A DNA stretch of 64,000 nucleotides from Conchocele bisecta (lineage: Eukaryota > Mollusca > Bivalvia > Lucinida > Thyasiridae), in NCBI GenBank assembly GCA_029237695.1, contig JAQRGA010000044.1, positions 1-64,000 on the forward strand, read 5' to 3'. Under the pieces are notes generated by a model. That model was not told the origin of the DNA. It saw only the letters and a list, made by a program, of their open reading frames with translations, and searched no databases. Shown here one piece after another: positions 45,497 to 56,208 of this stretch (the first letter of the stretch is position 1; each line of letters starts with the position of its first letter). The translations under genes were made by a program, and so were the position numbers.

Positions 45497-45688
45497 GGTG
45501 ACTACATAAGCTCTCACTATTCTTCGAATAGTCGAGCTAAAAAGGGGGTATTTGTTGTTCTCAAAAATATGAAAATTACTTTCAAACATTGCAGATCATG
45601 ATGAGACGGCTCGTTACGAGCCGGCTCATCTGGATCTGCACTGTTTGCATAAATCGATATATCGGGCTTTCGGGTTCAAAGGGTTAAA
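44406..45688. repeat. Family K element split by a 1.03-kb insertion
   Basis: The left half (CCCATAAGTAACTGAATGGG ... CATTTATGA, to about 44512) and the right half (AAAGGGGGTATTTG ... TTCAAAGGGTTAA, from about 45539) join exactly as in the intact copy at 12950-13189. Confidence 0.75.
44512..45540. mobile_element. Inserted element with 160-180-bp tandem core
   Basis: Left end ACAAGAGCTGTAGGAG...ATAGCTCGGCT; right end ATTCTTCGAATAGTCGAGC. About five units share CAAGCTTGACTAAAAACC at 44735, 44893, 45074, 45255 and 45428. A GACGCC hexanucleotide run is at 45471-45496. This end structure recurs in bivalve genomes (from memory). Class unresolved. Confidence 0.65.
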
Positions 45689-45699
45689 GAAATGCCTTT

Positions 45700-46010
45700 T
45701 ATGGCTTCATGTTTTAATGGCGGCGCCCATGATTTATCAGGTAAATCTTATTCTTCATCAATACGACTGCGGTTTCTTCCTTTTAATGATGACCATGTTC
45801 CAGCCGTTAACACGAGTCCGCCAATACCAAATTTAGCAGCAATACTTATGTAGTTAGTCTGAACATTCTGCAGAGTAGTTTGAATCGGACCAAGTGTAAG
45901 CATGGTCCTCATTAACAGGAAGAAACCGCAGTCGTATTGATGAGACCCCATTGGCTCCGCCATTACTCTAGCCAAAACAATAAACCACGTGATGCCATAC
46001 CCTGATAGTT
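45700..46010. repeat. Family O palindromic element
   Basis: CATCAATACGACTGCGGTTT...CCATGTT on the left is mirrored by CATGGTCCTCATTAAC...AAACCGCAGTCGTATTGATG on the right. A single diverged arm is at 35095-35245. Confidence 0.65.
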
Positions 46011-46404
46011 ATAGCATTATATTCCAACTGTCACAATATTTAATCACTTAATCAGATAAATTATATTTCAAATTACGACACAGTATATCCACCACGATTC
46101 TAGTTTGAAAAACATAAGTTGAGTGTGCTAAATTACTTTATTGCTATCATAAACACTATTCAGATAATTATATAAATATCCATTTTGAAGTTCTCTGCAC
46201 TAGCGCAACGGACTTTAAACCTGCACATGTGTCCTCGTTATGTAGACATACACCTTTGGTGCTATATATACTCATGGACAAAACTAGTGTCCCCTTTTGA
46301 ATGTTCCGATTATTGCATGTAATCACATAATTATAAGTATGGGTTGGCGTCACATTTGCATTACGTTAAGTACAGTAGTTGCATTTTTCAATGAAGCGTG
46401 ACCA
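46011..46404. other. No gene or repeat recognised
   Basis: Nothing supportable is seen here. Confidence 0.4.
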
Positions 46405-46825
46405 AGGTGCATTATCACGTGGTTACAACAACAACAACGTCGCCCACTCCAAAGTAAGTATTATTTGATATTTTCCTTACTATGAAACGGATTTTGATGA
46501 AATATGGCGCAGCAAACGCGCCTTCATGAGCTGCATTTGGTCGTCCAGGGTGTTCGGCACAGACTTATGTCGTTTTTGCGAAGAATCGATTTCCGTGTCG
46601 GTAGACACGGACATCGATTCTTCGCAAAAACGACATAAGTTTGGACCAAAGCACACAGATCAACAAATGCAGCTTAACAAGACGCGTTTGATGCGCCACA
46701 TTTCATCAAAAATCCGTTACGTAATAAGGACAACACTAAAGAATACGTACTTTGAATCGGATGGATTCTGGAAGTTTCAGTACTTGTTGTTGTTGTTAGT
46801 ACCACGTGATCATACACCTTGGTAA
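46405..46825. repeat. Family Q palindromic element, copy 2
   Basis: CAAGGTGCATTATCACGTGG ... ACCACGTGATCATACACC ends. Centre CGATTTCCGTGTCGG...CACGGACATCG. Confidence 0.8.
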
Positions 46826-47016
46826 TGACTGTAACGAAATATTTTCTAGATGAAATTGTTTAACACTAGTTGATGTTTGCATGCAAACAGAAATCGGGCA
46901 CCTTTTTCAAACACATTGTCCGCAATGCAATCAACAACAGAATGAAGGGGATACGACTTTTGTCCGTGAGTATATAAATGAAGTTACGCTTTACATGCGG
47001 CGAATGAAATTGTCGT

Positions 47017-47400
47017 CTGCTGTTTTTTATTCCAATATCGTCTCATTCAAGTTTCTAAACAAACAACAATCTTTTGCCAGCACATAGAAATCGTCACCTT
47101 GGAGATGATTATAATGTGCTGGCAAAACTAGCTTTACTGAGAAAAATGAAAAATAGTCAGTAATAAAAAATGGCGGCTGACGAGAAAAACATTAATTTCA
47201 AGTATGAACCCATAGACTGCTGAGCCCGAAAATTGTCGTCTGCTGTTGCTTTATATGTTGCCTTCTTTCTCAATAAAGACATGGTTTGACAGCACTTTAG
47301 AATCATTTCCACTGGAAATGATTCTAAAATGCTGTCAAAGCATGTTTTTGGTGATACAAATCGAAAATAAAAAATAAACAGCAGACGACAACATTTAATT
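47017..47400. repeat. Two adjacent family I palindromes
   Basis: The first (47017-47160) has a TTTTGCCAGCACATAGAAAT/ATAATGTGCTGGCAAAA core. The second (47232-47400) has an ATGGTTTGACAGCACTTTAG/CTAAAATGCTGTCAAAGC core. Both are flanked by CGTCTGCTGTT ends. Confidence 0.7.
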
Positions 47401-47616
47401 CGGCAGTGTAAGGGTTAACTTCCTGCATATGGCAACCTCGTGGTCAGGTCGTGTCGCCTTCTTCATTACGCACAATACACTGTGAATGCTTCCTGTTTCA
47501 CATTTCATGATGCACAGTGGCAACCGGGTTACAATTGTTAGCCATGGCTCGTGTGTCCTATTATATTCCTATTGCGCATGCTCAGTACAGGCTACAAAGA
47601 TAACAAGGAAGTATAC

Positions 47617-48146
47617 TGTCTGTTTCTCGAAAGCTGCCCGAATTGTACGGCTATATAAACAATGAAAAACAATATTTTTTTCGATAATATTAAATTTATC
47701 AAAATGTAAGAATGAGCCTTCTTTTTAATTCGTGAAATTTGGTAAAATATTGATTTGTCTATGGGAATTTAACATGGGGAAAAAGGAGGTGGAGGAGCTG
47801 TGGGGGGAGTCAGAAAACGAAAAGAAAATGGAAATTGACTCCGAAACCTGGCTAGATAGCTTGGAAATGATCTAACTAAGAAAACAAAAGTTAAATTTTG
47901 AAAATCGGTCCACTATTTCTGAAATTATAAACAATTATCCATGTTAAATCCCCATGGACATCTCTGTGGGGATTTAACTTGGGGAAATTCTATTTTCGTA
48001 ATAAAATCAATATAGGACCAAATTTCACGAAATAAAAAGAAGGCTCATTCTTAATTTTTTCTTTAATTTAATATTATCGAAAAGAAATATTGTTTTTGCA
48101 TTGTTCATATAGCCGTCAAATTTGGGCATGATTCGTGAAACAGACT
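47617..48146 (+). mobile_element. Family D palindromic element, copy 4
   Basis: Begins CTGTCTGTTTCTCGAAAGC and ends TTCGTGAAACAGAC, with the internal GAAATTGACTCCGAAACC segment. Confidence 0.8.
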
Positions 48147-48414
48147 TTTTTCAGTAGTTGATGCGCCAAGTCATATGTGACGTTGTACCTAACGAGAGGT
48201 GCGATGTTTCATTAAAAATGTTTACAGAAACTGTAATACGAACAAAATAGTTTACAAAATAACGTCGAAAATTGACGAAATTTTCATAGCAAATGATTTC
48301 TCTGAACATTTCGTAACCTTTCGACGTCATTTACGGAGAATATGGTAACTTTTGTTAATATTTTCATGAGATATCACACATCTTCTTAGGTTCAAAATTA
48401 CAGGGCTCTAGATA
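48147..48414. repeat. Family T-like relic
   Basis: TCATTTACGGAGAATATGG and TTCATGAGATATCACACATC echo family T words. Diverged. Confidence 0.4.
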
Positions 48415-48720
48415 TAGAGAATAGTAGGTTAGTGCAGTGAATGGGAAAAAATATCTGGCAAGGCTCAGGTAACGGGATGGGCGAGGCTCTGCCGAGCACA
48501 TCCCGTTTCCGTGCCGCGCCAGATATTGTTTTCCATTCACGGCACTAACCTACTATTCTATTTATCCCGTCAACACATATACATGGCTTTAAAATGCAAA
48601 TAAATAATCCCAGCAACCGCACATATTCATACGCAGTGAGTAGGTCGTATTGACAGGATATCAAAAATGTTTCACGGCAACGTGTTTCACGGCACATATG
48701 CACTGTTTTGACGGGATAAA
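48415..48720 (+). mobile_element. Family A element (full)
   Basis: TAGAGAATAGTAGG start and TTTTGACGGGATAA end, with both stem pairs intact. Confidence 0.85.
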
Positions 48721-48854
48721 AGGAATTAGTAATTGAGTATTGTCACTCCATCATTTCTGAAGCAATTGGGTATTTCAACATTTTAATTGGGTAAAATAAA
48801 ATCACGGTACTGTTTACAAATCAACAGACAGCAATTATTGAATAGTTTGTTTCG

Positions 48855-48955
48855 AAATGAAAACATGTCTTGGTATTTCATTAGAATTGTCTCCTAGGAG
48901 ACAATTCGAATGAAAGACCAAGATGTGTTTTCATGGAAAATAAGAAAAATATGCT
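48855..48955. repeat. Family I-like palindrome
   Basis: GAAAACATGTCTTGGTATTTC is mirrored by GAAAGACCAAGATGTGTTTTC around TGTCTCCTAGGAGACA. Confidence 0.65.
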
Positions 48956-49164
48956 TAGGTACAAAATTACATTCTCGTATTACCTTGGCCACGACAGGAG
49001 CATGGGTCGAGTGCAGACTGAACATATGGGTGATAATAAACATGCACACGAAGTTTCAATCAAATCTGTAATACGGTAAATATGTTGTAGCAGAATGGAA
49101 AACGTTACGGACAGACGGAAAAACGACTTTTGCATCCATATATCCCATTGCCGCTACGCGATAG

Positions 49165-49440
49165 TACGGCAGCTTAAAAGGGACATGCGCATTATTTGTT
49201 CTATGTCGTTCCAACGACATAGCATCTCGTTACCACGACATAGCATCTCGTTCCCACGAGATATCATCTCGTTACCACGAGTTAGCTATGTCGTTCCCAC
49301 GAGATAGGATCTCGTTCCCACGAGATAGCATCTCGTTACCACGAGTTAGCTATGTCGTTCCCACGAGATAGCATCTCGTTACCACGTCATAACATCTCGT
49401 TCCCACGAGATAGCATCTCGTTACCACATAACATCTCCTT
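49165..49440. mobile_element. Satellite foldback S5, left part
   Basis: Begins TACGGCAGCTTAAAAGGGAC, then runs of CGTTCCCACGAGATAGCATCT and ACGAGTTAGCTATGTCG words. No matching CCGTA end is seen, so the right side is lost. Confidence 0.65.
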
Positions 49441-49875
49441 TTGTTGGCGATTTTGCTTGGCCAGGCCATCCACATCAATAATCCGGCTGAAGACACTCTG
49501 CAATCCTTGAGTGTTTGAAAAATTTGCATGAATTCAAAATGGCCAAAAAACAGGTTTATTCTTAAGTATTGCCGTATAGTTGCATCCATGTGAGGTATTG
49601 AAGTAATTTAAGAGCGTAAAGTGGATATACTTGACTTATTAGATAATTAGCGGTCAACATTAATGTTCAATTCAGTTCACTTTGACATGGGAGAAATCCA
49701 AAATGGAGGCCAACTGTGACATATTTACATATAACTAATATCACACTCCATATCAAAGCAAACATGATACTGATATTGGATATATTGACAGAATAAACGC
49801 TTTGAGTACGTTAAATATGTTCGTAGACAAGTTGTTGAACAGGGGAAGTTCAAAATTGCCGCCACATATAAATAT
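49441..49875. other. No gene recognised
   Basis: Two phrases like AAAATGGAGGCCAACTGTG and AAAATTGCCGCCACATA link it to the degenerate repeats at 29033 and 51600. Confidence 0.4.
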
Positions 49876-50386
49876 ACTGTCTGTTTCACGAAAGCTGCCC
49901 AAATTTATGGCTATATAAACAATTCCAAAACAATATTTTTTTCGATAATATTAAATTATTTCGTGAAATTTGGACACATATTGATTTTATTGCGAAAAAT
50001 AATTTCCCCATGTTCAATCCACATAGACATCTTCACAGAGTGAAGATGTCTATGGGGATTCAACATGGGGATTTTATTTGAATTTCAGAAATACTGAACC
50101 GATTTTCAAAATTTAACTTTTGTTTTCTTAGTTAGATCATTTCCAAGCTATCCAACATTTTTCGTTTTCTGACTCCTTCCACAGCTCCTCCATCTCCTTT
50201 TCTCCCTTGTTAAATTTCCATAGACAAACACATTTTTCGTAATCAAGTCAATATTGGACCAAATTTCACGAAATAAAAAGAAGACTCATTCTTAAATGTT
50301 GCTATAATTTAATATTATCGCAAAAAATATTGTTTTTGCATTGTTTATATGGCCATAACAATTGGGCAGGTTTCGTGAAACAGACA
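49876..50386 (-). mobile_element. Family D palindromic element, copy 5
   Basis: Starts CTGTCTGTTTCACGAAAGC and ends TTTCGTGAAACAGACAG. Central TGAAGATGTCTATGGGG hairpin. Confidence 0.8.
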
Positions 50387-51045
50387 GTAGTATCATTTAA
50401 CAATAATGTAAACTACTGATAATTAAGTACTAGTATACTGAATTTGAACATTACACGAATATGCTTGCATTATGTCAAAATGTCATGAATAAGTAATATG
50501 CATTTAAGTACTACACCAGTACACTATGTGCTTATAAATAATTAGTATATGATTATTTATATTACCATGGAATGCATACATTGCATCTTCGCATACATTA
50601 TGAGATTGTATAAGATTATATGTGATTGGTTTATGCATATGTTATTATTATTATACAGTATACATATATTTCTGAACGGTGCAGTGTCCATTTTTGTCGT
50701 CATTCATTCCGGTCGTCTGTTGATCTGTAATGCTGACAGTAAAATATTTGTTAAAGTTAGCATTCACAGTGTCTGTGCCAAATGCTTTAAGCTGTAAGTG
50801 TATGTACAGGTGACAGCCCCTTTTCGTTTCCTCAAAGGTCTTTTGCATTACAAGTGCCTATATTTCTGGCTTGCAATTGTTTTCATCAAGCCATCTAATT
50901 TTGTTTTCATAACTTTCTAAGTTGTCAATTTTGTGTGCTACTTTCGAATGGTAATTAAAAACATTATAACAGTGACAATTGCCTGAAAAAAAGTTTGAGT
51001 TTGTAGAATCAACCGGATCCAAACAGCACATATACAAACAGTAAA
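50387..51045. other. No gene or repeat recognised
   Basis: AT-rich, nothing supportable. Confidence 0.4.
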
Positions 51046-51405
51046 TATTATAGGAATGAATGGCCTGTTTGTGGAATTTATCGGGGTATAAACTTGGAAA
51101 AGTCGCGGAAATACTGGACGAAGGCCGGAAGGCCTCGTCCAGTATTCCCGCGACTTTTCCAAGTTTATCCCCGATAAATTCCACAAAAAGGCCATTCATT
51201 CCTTATAATTCCAGCATTTGAAAACAATTCATGAAGAAAATGTGTTTATTTTCCGTTTTCTTAATAATTATTTTAATTGCGCCTCACGGTTACGGAAAGT
51301 AGTTCGGCGTGGGAGTTTACTGGGATACAAATTTTGGACAGAGACTTGCTACGGGCCAATCAAATGTTAGGAAATTGTGTAAATATTTTTGTGCTGGAAT
51401 TATTA
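51046..51405 (+). mobile_element. Family F element, copy 3
   Basis: Full head palindrome with AAGTCGCGG...CCGCGACTT-like arms, and the unique tail ending GTGCTGGAATTATT. Confidence 0.8.
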
Positions 51406-51599
51406 TTCTATCTTTATGTGTTTCTACATATACATGTCTAATCTGTTTCCCAATGATTTTGGATTTGAGATTAAGTTTTGTTTACATTTGTTATTATATA
51501 CCTCAGTTCATTTATTTCAAGTGAAAACTGTCTACAGATGGACGAGATGTTTATAATAGCATCTACGACAGTTTAATATCGAACACGGATTCAATTGAA
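51406..51599. other. No gene or repeat recognised
   Basis: Nothing supportable. Confidence 0.4.
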
Positions 51600-52160
51600 A
51601 ATTAGTTGATGGCGACCATCATGGAATCGAGATACAGCTTGCTAACTATGTTATTCTATGTCACATATGTAGTTCTATATCAAAGAGGAGAGTCACATTA
51701 CAACATTAATTCCTTAAGTACATAATGGTGTCAGCAATTTATACCAATATGCCAACCGGCGGCCATCTTGAATTTTAGATAAATATTCTGTATTAGATAT
51801 TCATTCCTCCATGGTCCTTAGAAACATGAATATAACAGAAGAATTGTAGTTGACGTACAACTTCTATATTATATTTTCATTCCTCCATGACCCTTAGAAC
51901 CTTGTATATAACAGAAGAAATGTAAATCATTACTTTTATTGACCTGAACTTGTATACTGTGGGTCATTTTTTTTCAAATATAGCCGCCGGCCGCCATCTT
52001 GGAATTGAGATACAACTTATATATTTGATATTCAATCCTTCATGACTGTTAGAAGCTAGCATGCAACACTAGAAGTGGGAATCATAAGCGTAATTGAAAT
52101 TTAACTCAACTTATATATCGTCGGCCATAATTTCAATATGGACGCCGGCAGTCATCTTGA
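51600..52160. repeat. Degenerate tandem region with CGGCGGCCATCTTGAA words
   Basis: GGCGGCCATCTTGAATTTT, CCGGCCGCCATCTTGGAATT and GCCGGCAGTCATCTTGAATA recur at steps of about 120-225 bases, with ATTCATTCCTCCATG between. Confidence 0.55.
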
Positions 52161-52276
52161 ATATGAGATAGAGCGCGTGTCTTTGGATAAAAAACTTTCT
52201 ATCGTCCTGAGGAACTTCCATACCAATGGAGACCTTTGCATCGTGATGTGAAGTCAAACCCCTATTGTTTTGCTCT

Positions 52277-52993
52277 TAAAGGTACATGCCCACGCAGCAG
52301 GTTACACTGTACTACAACTTTTAATGCTCTGTTATGCCTTATATGAGTCATATGTCTACCCACTAACGAGTTCTTTTTAATTACGGCGCGTGTTAATTGG
52401 TGTTAAATCGCATTTTATATGCCGCGACCAGAAAGTGTATTTTCCGACCTCGTGCTATTTTTACCAATACGCGTCACGTGACACGGTCAATCATATCACG
52501 TCTTTGACATGCGCAGTGAAGTATAGGAAGTTGAGAAGAAAAATCTCTATTCGAGTCCAAATCTAAATCTCCACGTAACTCTTTCCATTTGGTGATCTTG
52601 TCGCCAATATTAACCACTCTCTCTCTCTCTGTACTGCCTGTCCCTCAGACATTTCGCCTTTCTTTTGGCCGACGCTGTTTCATACAATTTCCGTCCTGGA
52701 CGTTTCGACATGTTGATATTCTTATTTACATATTGGGAAGCCTACTGGCGCGCGTAGTATACTGCGCATGCGCACCGCAAGCCGTGATGTGAAAGTCGTC
52801 GTCCCCGCACATTATCAAAATAGACTGTTACCGCCGCGCGTCGCTAACAGTAAATTGATAATTAATAAATGATTATATTTGTATAGCGGGCACTCGTAAT
52901 TTTTAGAGCTGGTGGAATAGTGACATAATTATACACTTATTTAATTCCTATAAAGAACATTGTGTGCCTACTGCGTGGGCATGTACCTTTAAC
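52277..52993. mobile_element. Family R element, copy 3, with extra interior
   Basis: Ends AAAGGTACATGCCCACGCAG and CTGCGTGGGCATGTACCTTT. The interior contains about 400 bases absent from R1. Confidence 0.75.
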
Positions 52994-53345
52994 AAGCCCA
53001 AGGTGTATGATCACGTGGTACTAACAACAACAAAAAGTACCGATTCAACGTACGTATTCTTTTATAGTCGGTCCGACGGTAAACCGGAAGTCTCCGGACC
53101 GAATGTCCGACTATAAAAAAAAAGTAAAACAAACAAATAAAAAAAAAATTTGCTTTTTTATTCTAAACGTCAATGAAATCATGAAAGTTAATACTTAAAA
53201 AGCTAAAAAGGTCTTAAATATCACACAAAGTCTATTTTTTTTTTTTCTAAAAAAAAATCGCTCTGGTAAATTTTTGTCCGGTGTGGTAAAAATCTAAAGT
53301 TTACCAGACCCAATGTCCTGTAAAAAATTTGCAGTTTCGCGGAGA
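52994..53345. repeat. Truncated family Q end plus small GTCGGTCCGAC palindrome region
   Basis: 52994-53055 is the left end of Q. At 53053-53116 TTTATAGTCGGTCCGACGG is partly mirrored by CCGACTATAAA. The remainder is A/T runs and CCGGTGTGGTAAA. Confidence 0.5.
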
Positions 53346-53409
53346 CTGTACATATGAAATGATGCTACGCAGACTTTCTTATGAAATCCATCAACACGTG
53401 TAATAAGCC

Positions 53410-53811
53410 TCATACCGTAGACAAGGCGGGTTACTTCTTGAGTGACCCTCAACACATTTAACCTTTACACCACTATCTTATTTATTTTTTGTCGTCTGCT
53501 GTTTATTTTCTCTTTTCCATTTTTATCATAAAAAACGTGACATGCTTTGACAGCACTTTAGAATAATTTCCAACATGCTTTGACAGCACTTCAGAATCAT
53601 TTCCATTGGAAATGATTCTGAAGTGCTGTCAAAGCATGTTGGAAATAATTGGAAATAATTCTAAAGTGCTGTCAAACCATGTTTTTTATTGAGAAATAAG
53701 GCAAGATATAAAATCAACAGCAGACGACAATTATTGTGAGTAGCGGTCTAAGGGTAAAAAGCATCATACCGTAGACAAGGCGGGTTACTTGTTGAGCGAC
53801 CCTCATACACT
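53410..53811. repeat. 48-bp direct repeats flanking family I
   Basis: CATACCGTAGACAAGGCGGG then TTACTT...TTGAG and GACCCTCA occurs at 53410-53455 and 53764-53811. Between them is a nested family I palindrome (53492-53731) whose core has two successive AACATGCTTTGACAGCACTT units. Confidence 0.75.
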
Positions 53812-53987
53812 CGTCCGCCAATCCTTCAGAATACTGTATGACTACAACGGTTCATGTTCAAATATAGCTATGATAAAGAATATAAGGCATGTTGTAAATA
53901 AAGCAGCGCACCTGTTATAAAATATGTATAGCTAGTCATGTTAAAGGCACTCTTCCTCAAATGATGCATCAAATATTGAAGATCGGA

Positions 53988-54191
53988 CTATGCTCAATAA
54001 AAGTAAATCCTTCAATTGGAATTTCCAGACGATCTTATTTGCACTTACGAACATTTTACTCGTACATTGGTGTCAGCGTGTAAGCGCACACACGAACGAA
54101 CACGACAGGTTGGTTCCAACCTTTCGTGTTCGTTCGTGTGTGCACTTACACGCTGACACCACTGTACGAAGTGTAGTGAAACGGCCCCCTG
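53988..54191. repeat. Half family C with an inserted perfect hairpin
   Basis: The right half of C (CTCAATAAAAGTAAATCC ... GTGAAACGGCCCCC) is broken at CGTAC|A by a hairpin at about 54068-54168 with TGGTGTCAGCGTGTAAGC and its complement, centre GGTTGGTTCCAACC. Confidence 0.75.
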
Positions 54192-54246
54192 AACTGTTCG
54201 CAATTCCATCAATGAAACACCCGCCATGAGTCTAATAAGGAATCTT

Positions 54247-54640
54247 TATTATATACCTACATGTACCCATGAAATACATAGTTATACGATGTAAATAAAA
54301 GTCATATGTTCTCATCGATGAAATAAACTACTTCCGGTGAAAATACGACTACTTCCGCTATCTATATTCATAACGCGCACCTGCAGTGCCGGACTGCAAA
54401 TATGCTGCAAATACACATTCATTACCGTATACACAGTCTAAAAAAAACTGCTAATTTCCATGGAGCGGTGTATAATAAATAGAATATTCATATTTTTGCA
54501 ACGAATATGACATATATGTTCATCGAGTGGTGTGAAATGTCCATATTTCACGAGTGCCTAACGGCAGGCACTCGTGAAATATGGACATCTCACACCACTC
54601 GATGAACACTTATGTCATATTCGTTGCAGAAATATCGTTT
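54247..54640 (+). repeat. Family G repeat, copy 3, with foldback end
   Basis: Same body as 39335-39680. Its right part folds back: CCATATTTCACGAGTGCC and GGCACTCGTGAAATATGG. Confidence 0.75.
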
Positions 54641-54788
54641 ACCAGGTCACAAGTCTGAGGAGTGTGTGGTTTGATCAGGAGTTACGCTGGTCACAATCTC
54701 ATAAGCCAATTTCACAAGTCACAGCTGCATATTTGACTAAAACCACATTTACGTTTCATGGACCTCCTTATTAGAGAATTTACAAGGT

Positions 54789-55193
54789 AATAATTCCAGC
54801 ACAAAAATATTTACACAATTCCCTAACATTTGATTGGCCCGTAGCAAGTCTCTGTCCAGAATTGATATCCCAGTAAACTCCCACGCTGAACTACTTTCCG
54901 TAACCGTGAGGCGCAGTTAATATAATTCTTCAGAAAACGGAAAATAAAAACATTTTCTTGATGAATTTATTTCAAATGCTGGAATTTATAAGGAATGAAT
55001 GGCCTTTTTGTGGAATTTATCGGGGTATAAACTTGGAAAAGTCGCGGGAATATCCTTCCGGCCTTCGTCCAGTATTCCCGCGACTTTTCCAAGTTTATAC
55101 CCCGATAAATTCCGGCCTTCGTCCAGTATTCCCGCGACTTTTCCAAGTTTATACCCCGATAAATTCCACAAAAAGGCCATTCATTCCTATAGT
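54789..55193 (-). mobile_element. Family F element, copy 4 (inverted, internal duplication)
   Basis: Starts TAATTCCAGCACAAAAATA. The head contains a tandem duplicate of GGCCTTCGTCCAGTATTCCC...ATAAATTCC (about 55060-55114 and 55113-55167). Confidence 0.8.
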
Positions 55194-55424
55194 ATATACT
55201 TTCATATGTTTTCCCGTGCGTTACCATAGTTTTACCGACGTTACTGCTTTCTCGCGTGTTTGCACACGATATACAAGTAGTTTTATGAAGCTACACACCA
55301 ATTCACTTAAATATATTAAAACTGCCGTCTTCGGTACCCATATTGTGTCTGTCGTTACTCATGGTTTAATGACGTTACTGCATTCGGGTGAATTTGCATT
55401 GCGTTACTCATGTTTTACCCACAG

Positions 55425-55860
55425 GCATTCGGCGTGTTTCTGCTTTCATCGGTATAAGTATATACATGTACATATATTAACAAGACTTCTAACTTTGGCG
55501 GATACGACCTCGTATCATACCAGAATAACATGTTTAAAATTGTAATTTTCAATGCATTCTATGTATTTCTGCAGGATAACGATAATATGTGCTTGCCACT
55601 ACAATATTGACGTTAAAGCATTGAACACACTATTTCATTTGTTATGATGCGAGGTTGTGTCCGACCTAGGAAAAGGAGCTGTAATTCGATAATATTAAGT
55701 TTCAAATGAACATGTGCACTTTCCGCCAAAATGTTCACATTAGCGTTAATAAAATCGCGGAGTGTGTTATGATAAGAGGTCGTATCCGACCAAAGTTAGA
55801 AGCCTTTTATATATATATAGTTATACCGATGAAAGCCGAAACACGCTGAAATCCTGTGGT
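55425..55860. repeat. Inverted-repeat element Z upstream of the ependymin-related promoter
   Basis: GGCGTGTTTCTGCTTTCATC, GGTATAA, TTCTAACTTTGGCGGATACG on the left are mirrored by CGTATCCGACCAAAGTTAGA and CGATGAAAGCCGAAACACGC on the right. A fragment is at 63012-63045. Confidence 0.7.
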
Positions 55861-56009
55861 TTTATCGACGTTATATGAAATCCATGTTTACACAATGTAG
55901 ATCACGTGGTCTTATTTATCATGTTAGTGTGCACTTCTTTTAAAGTACTCCACTGACGACTAGTCACGGGATCTGGACGATAATTTACAATACCCCATCG
56001 AACATTTGC

Positions 56010-56046
56010 TATATAAATAGCGGCGTACAAGCCGTGTTATCAGTGC
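56010..56046 (+). promoter_or_regulatory. Core promoter of the ependymin-related gene (TATA + Inr)
   Basis: TATATAAATAG at 56010-56020, then TCAGTG at 56040-56045, an initiator-like sequence about 30 bases downstream. The predicted start of transcription near 56042 leaves a 5' UTR of about 23 bases before the ATG. Confidence 0.75.
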
Positions 56047-56064
56047 GTAGACAAGGACGAAGAC

Positions 56065-56208
56065 ATGAATTCGCTGTTTGTAATATTATCGAGCCTGCTG
56101 ACCGTGGCTTTGTGTCAGGATCAGGGATGCTGTCTACCGGAAAAACTCACGGCAAATGAGGGGCTTGCTTTGGCGGAAGTCGTCGACGGAAAGCCAAGGA
56201 TTATCACG
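56065..56208 (+). CDS. Ependymin-related exon 1 (signal peptide)
   Basis: First ATG after the predicted start site. 48 codons ending PRIIT. Donor ACG|GTGAGT at 56208/56209. Confidence 0.82.

Noticed and set aside
54967..55229. Repeated GIYRGINLEKSREYW frames
   Set aside because: They are translations of the family F palindrome, open on both strands, with no independent support.
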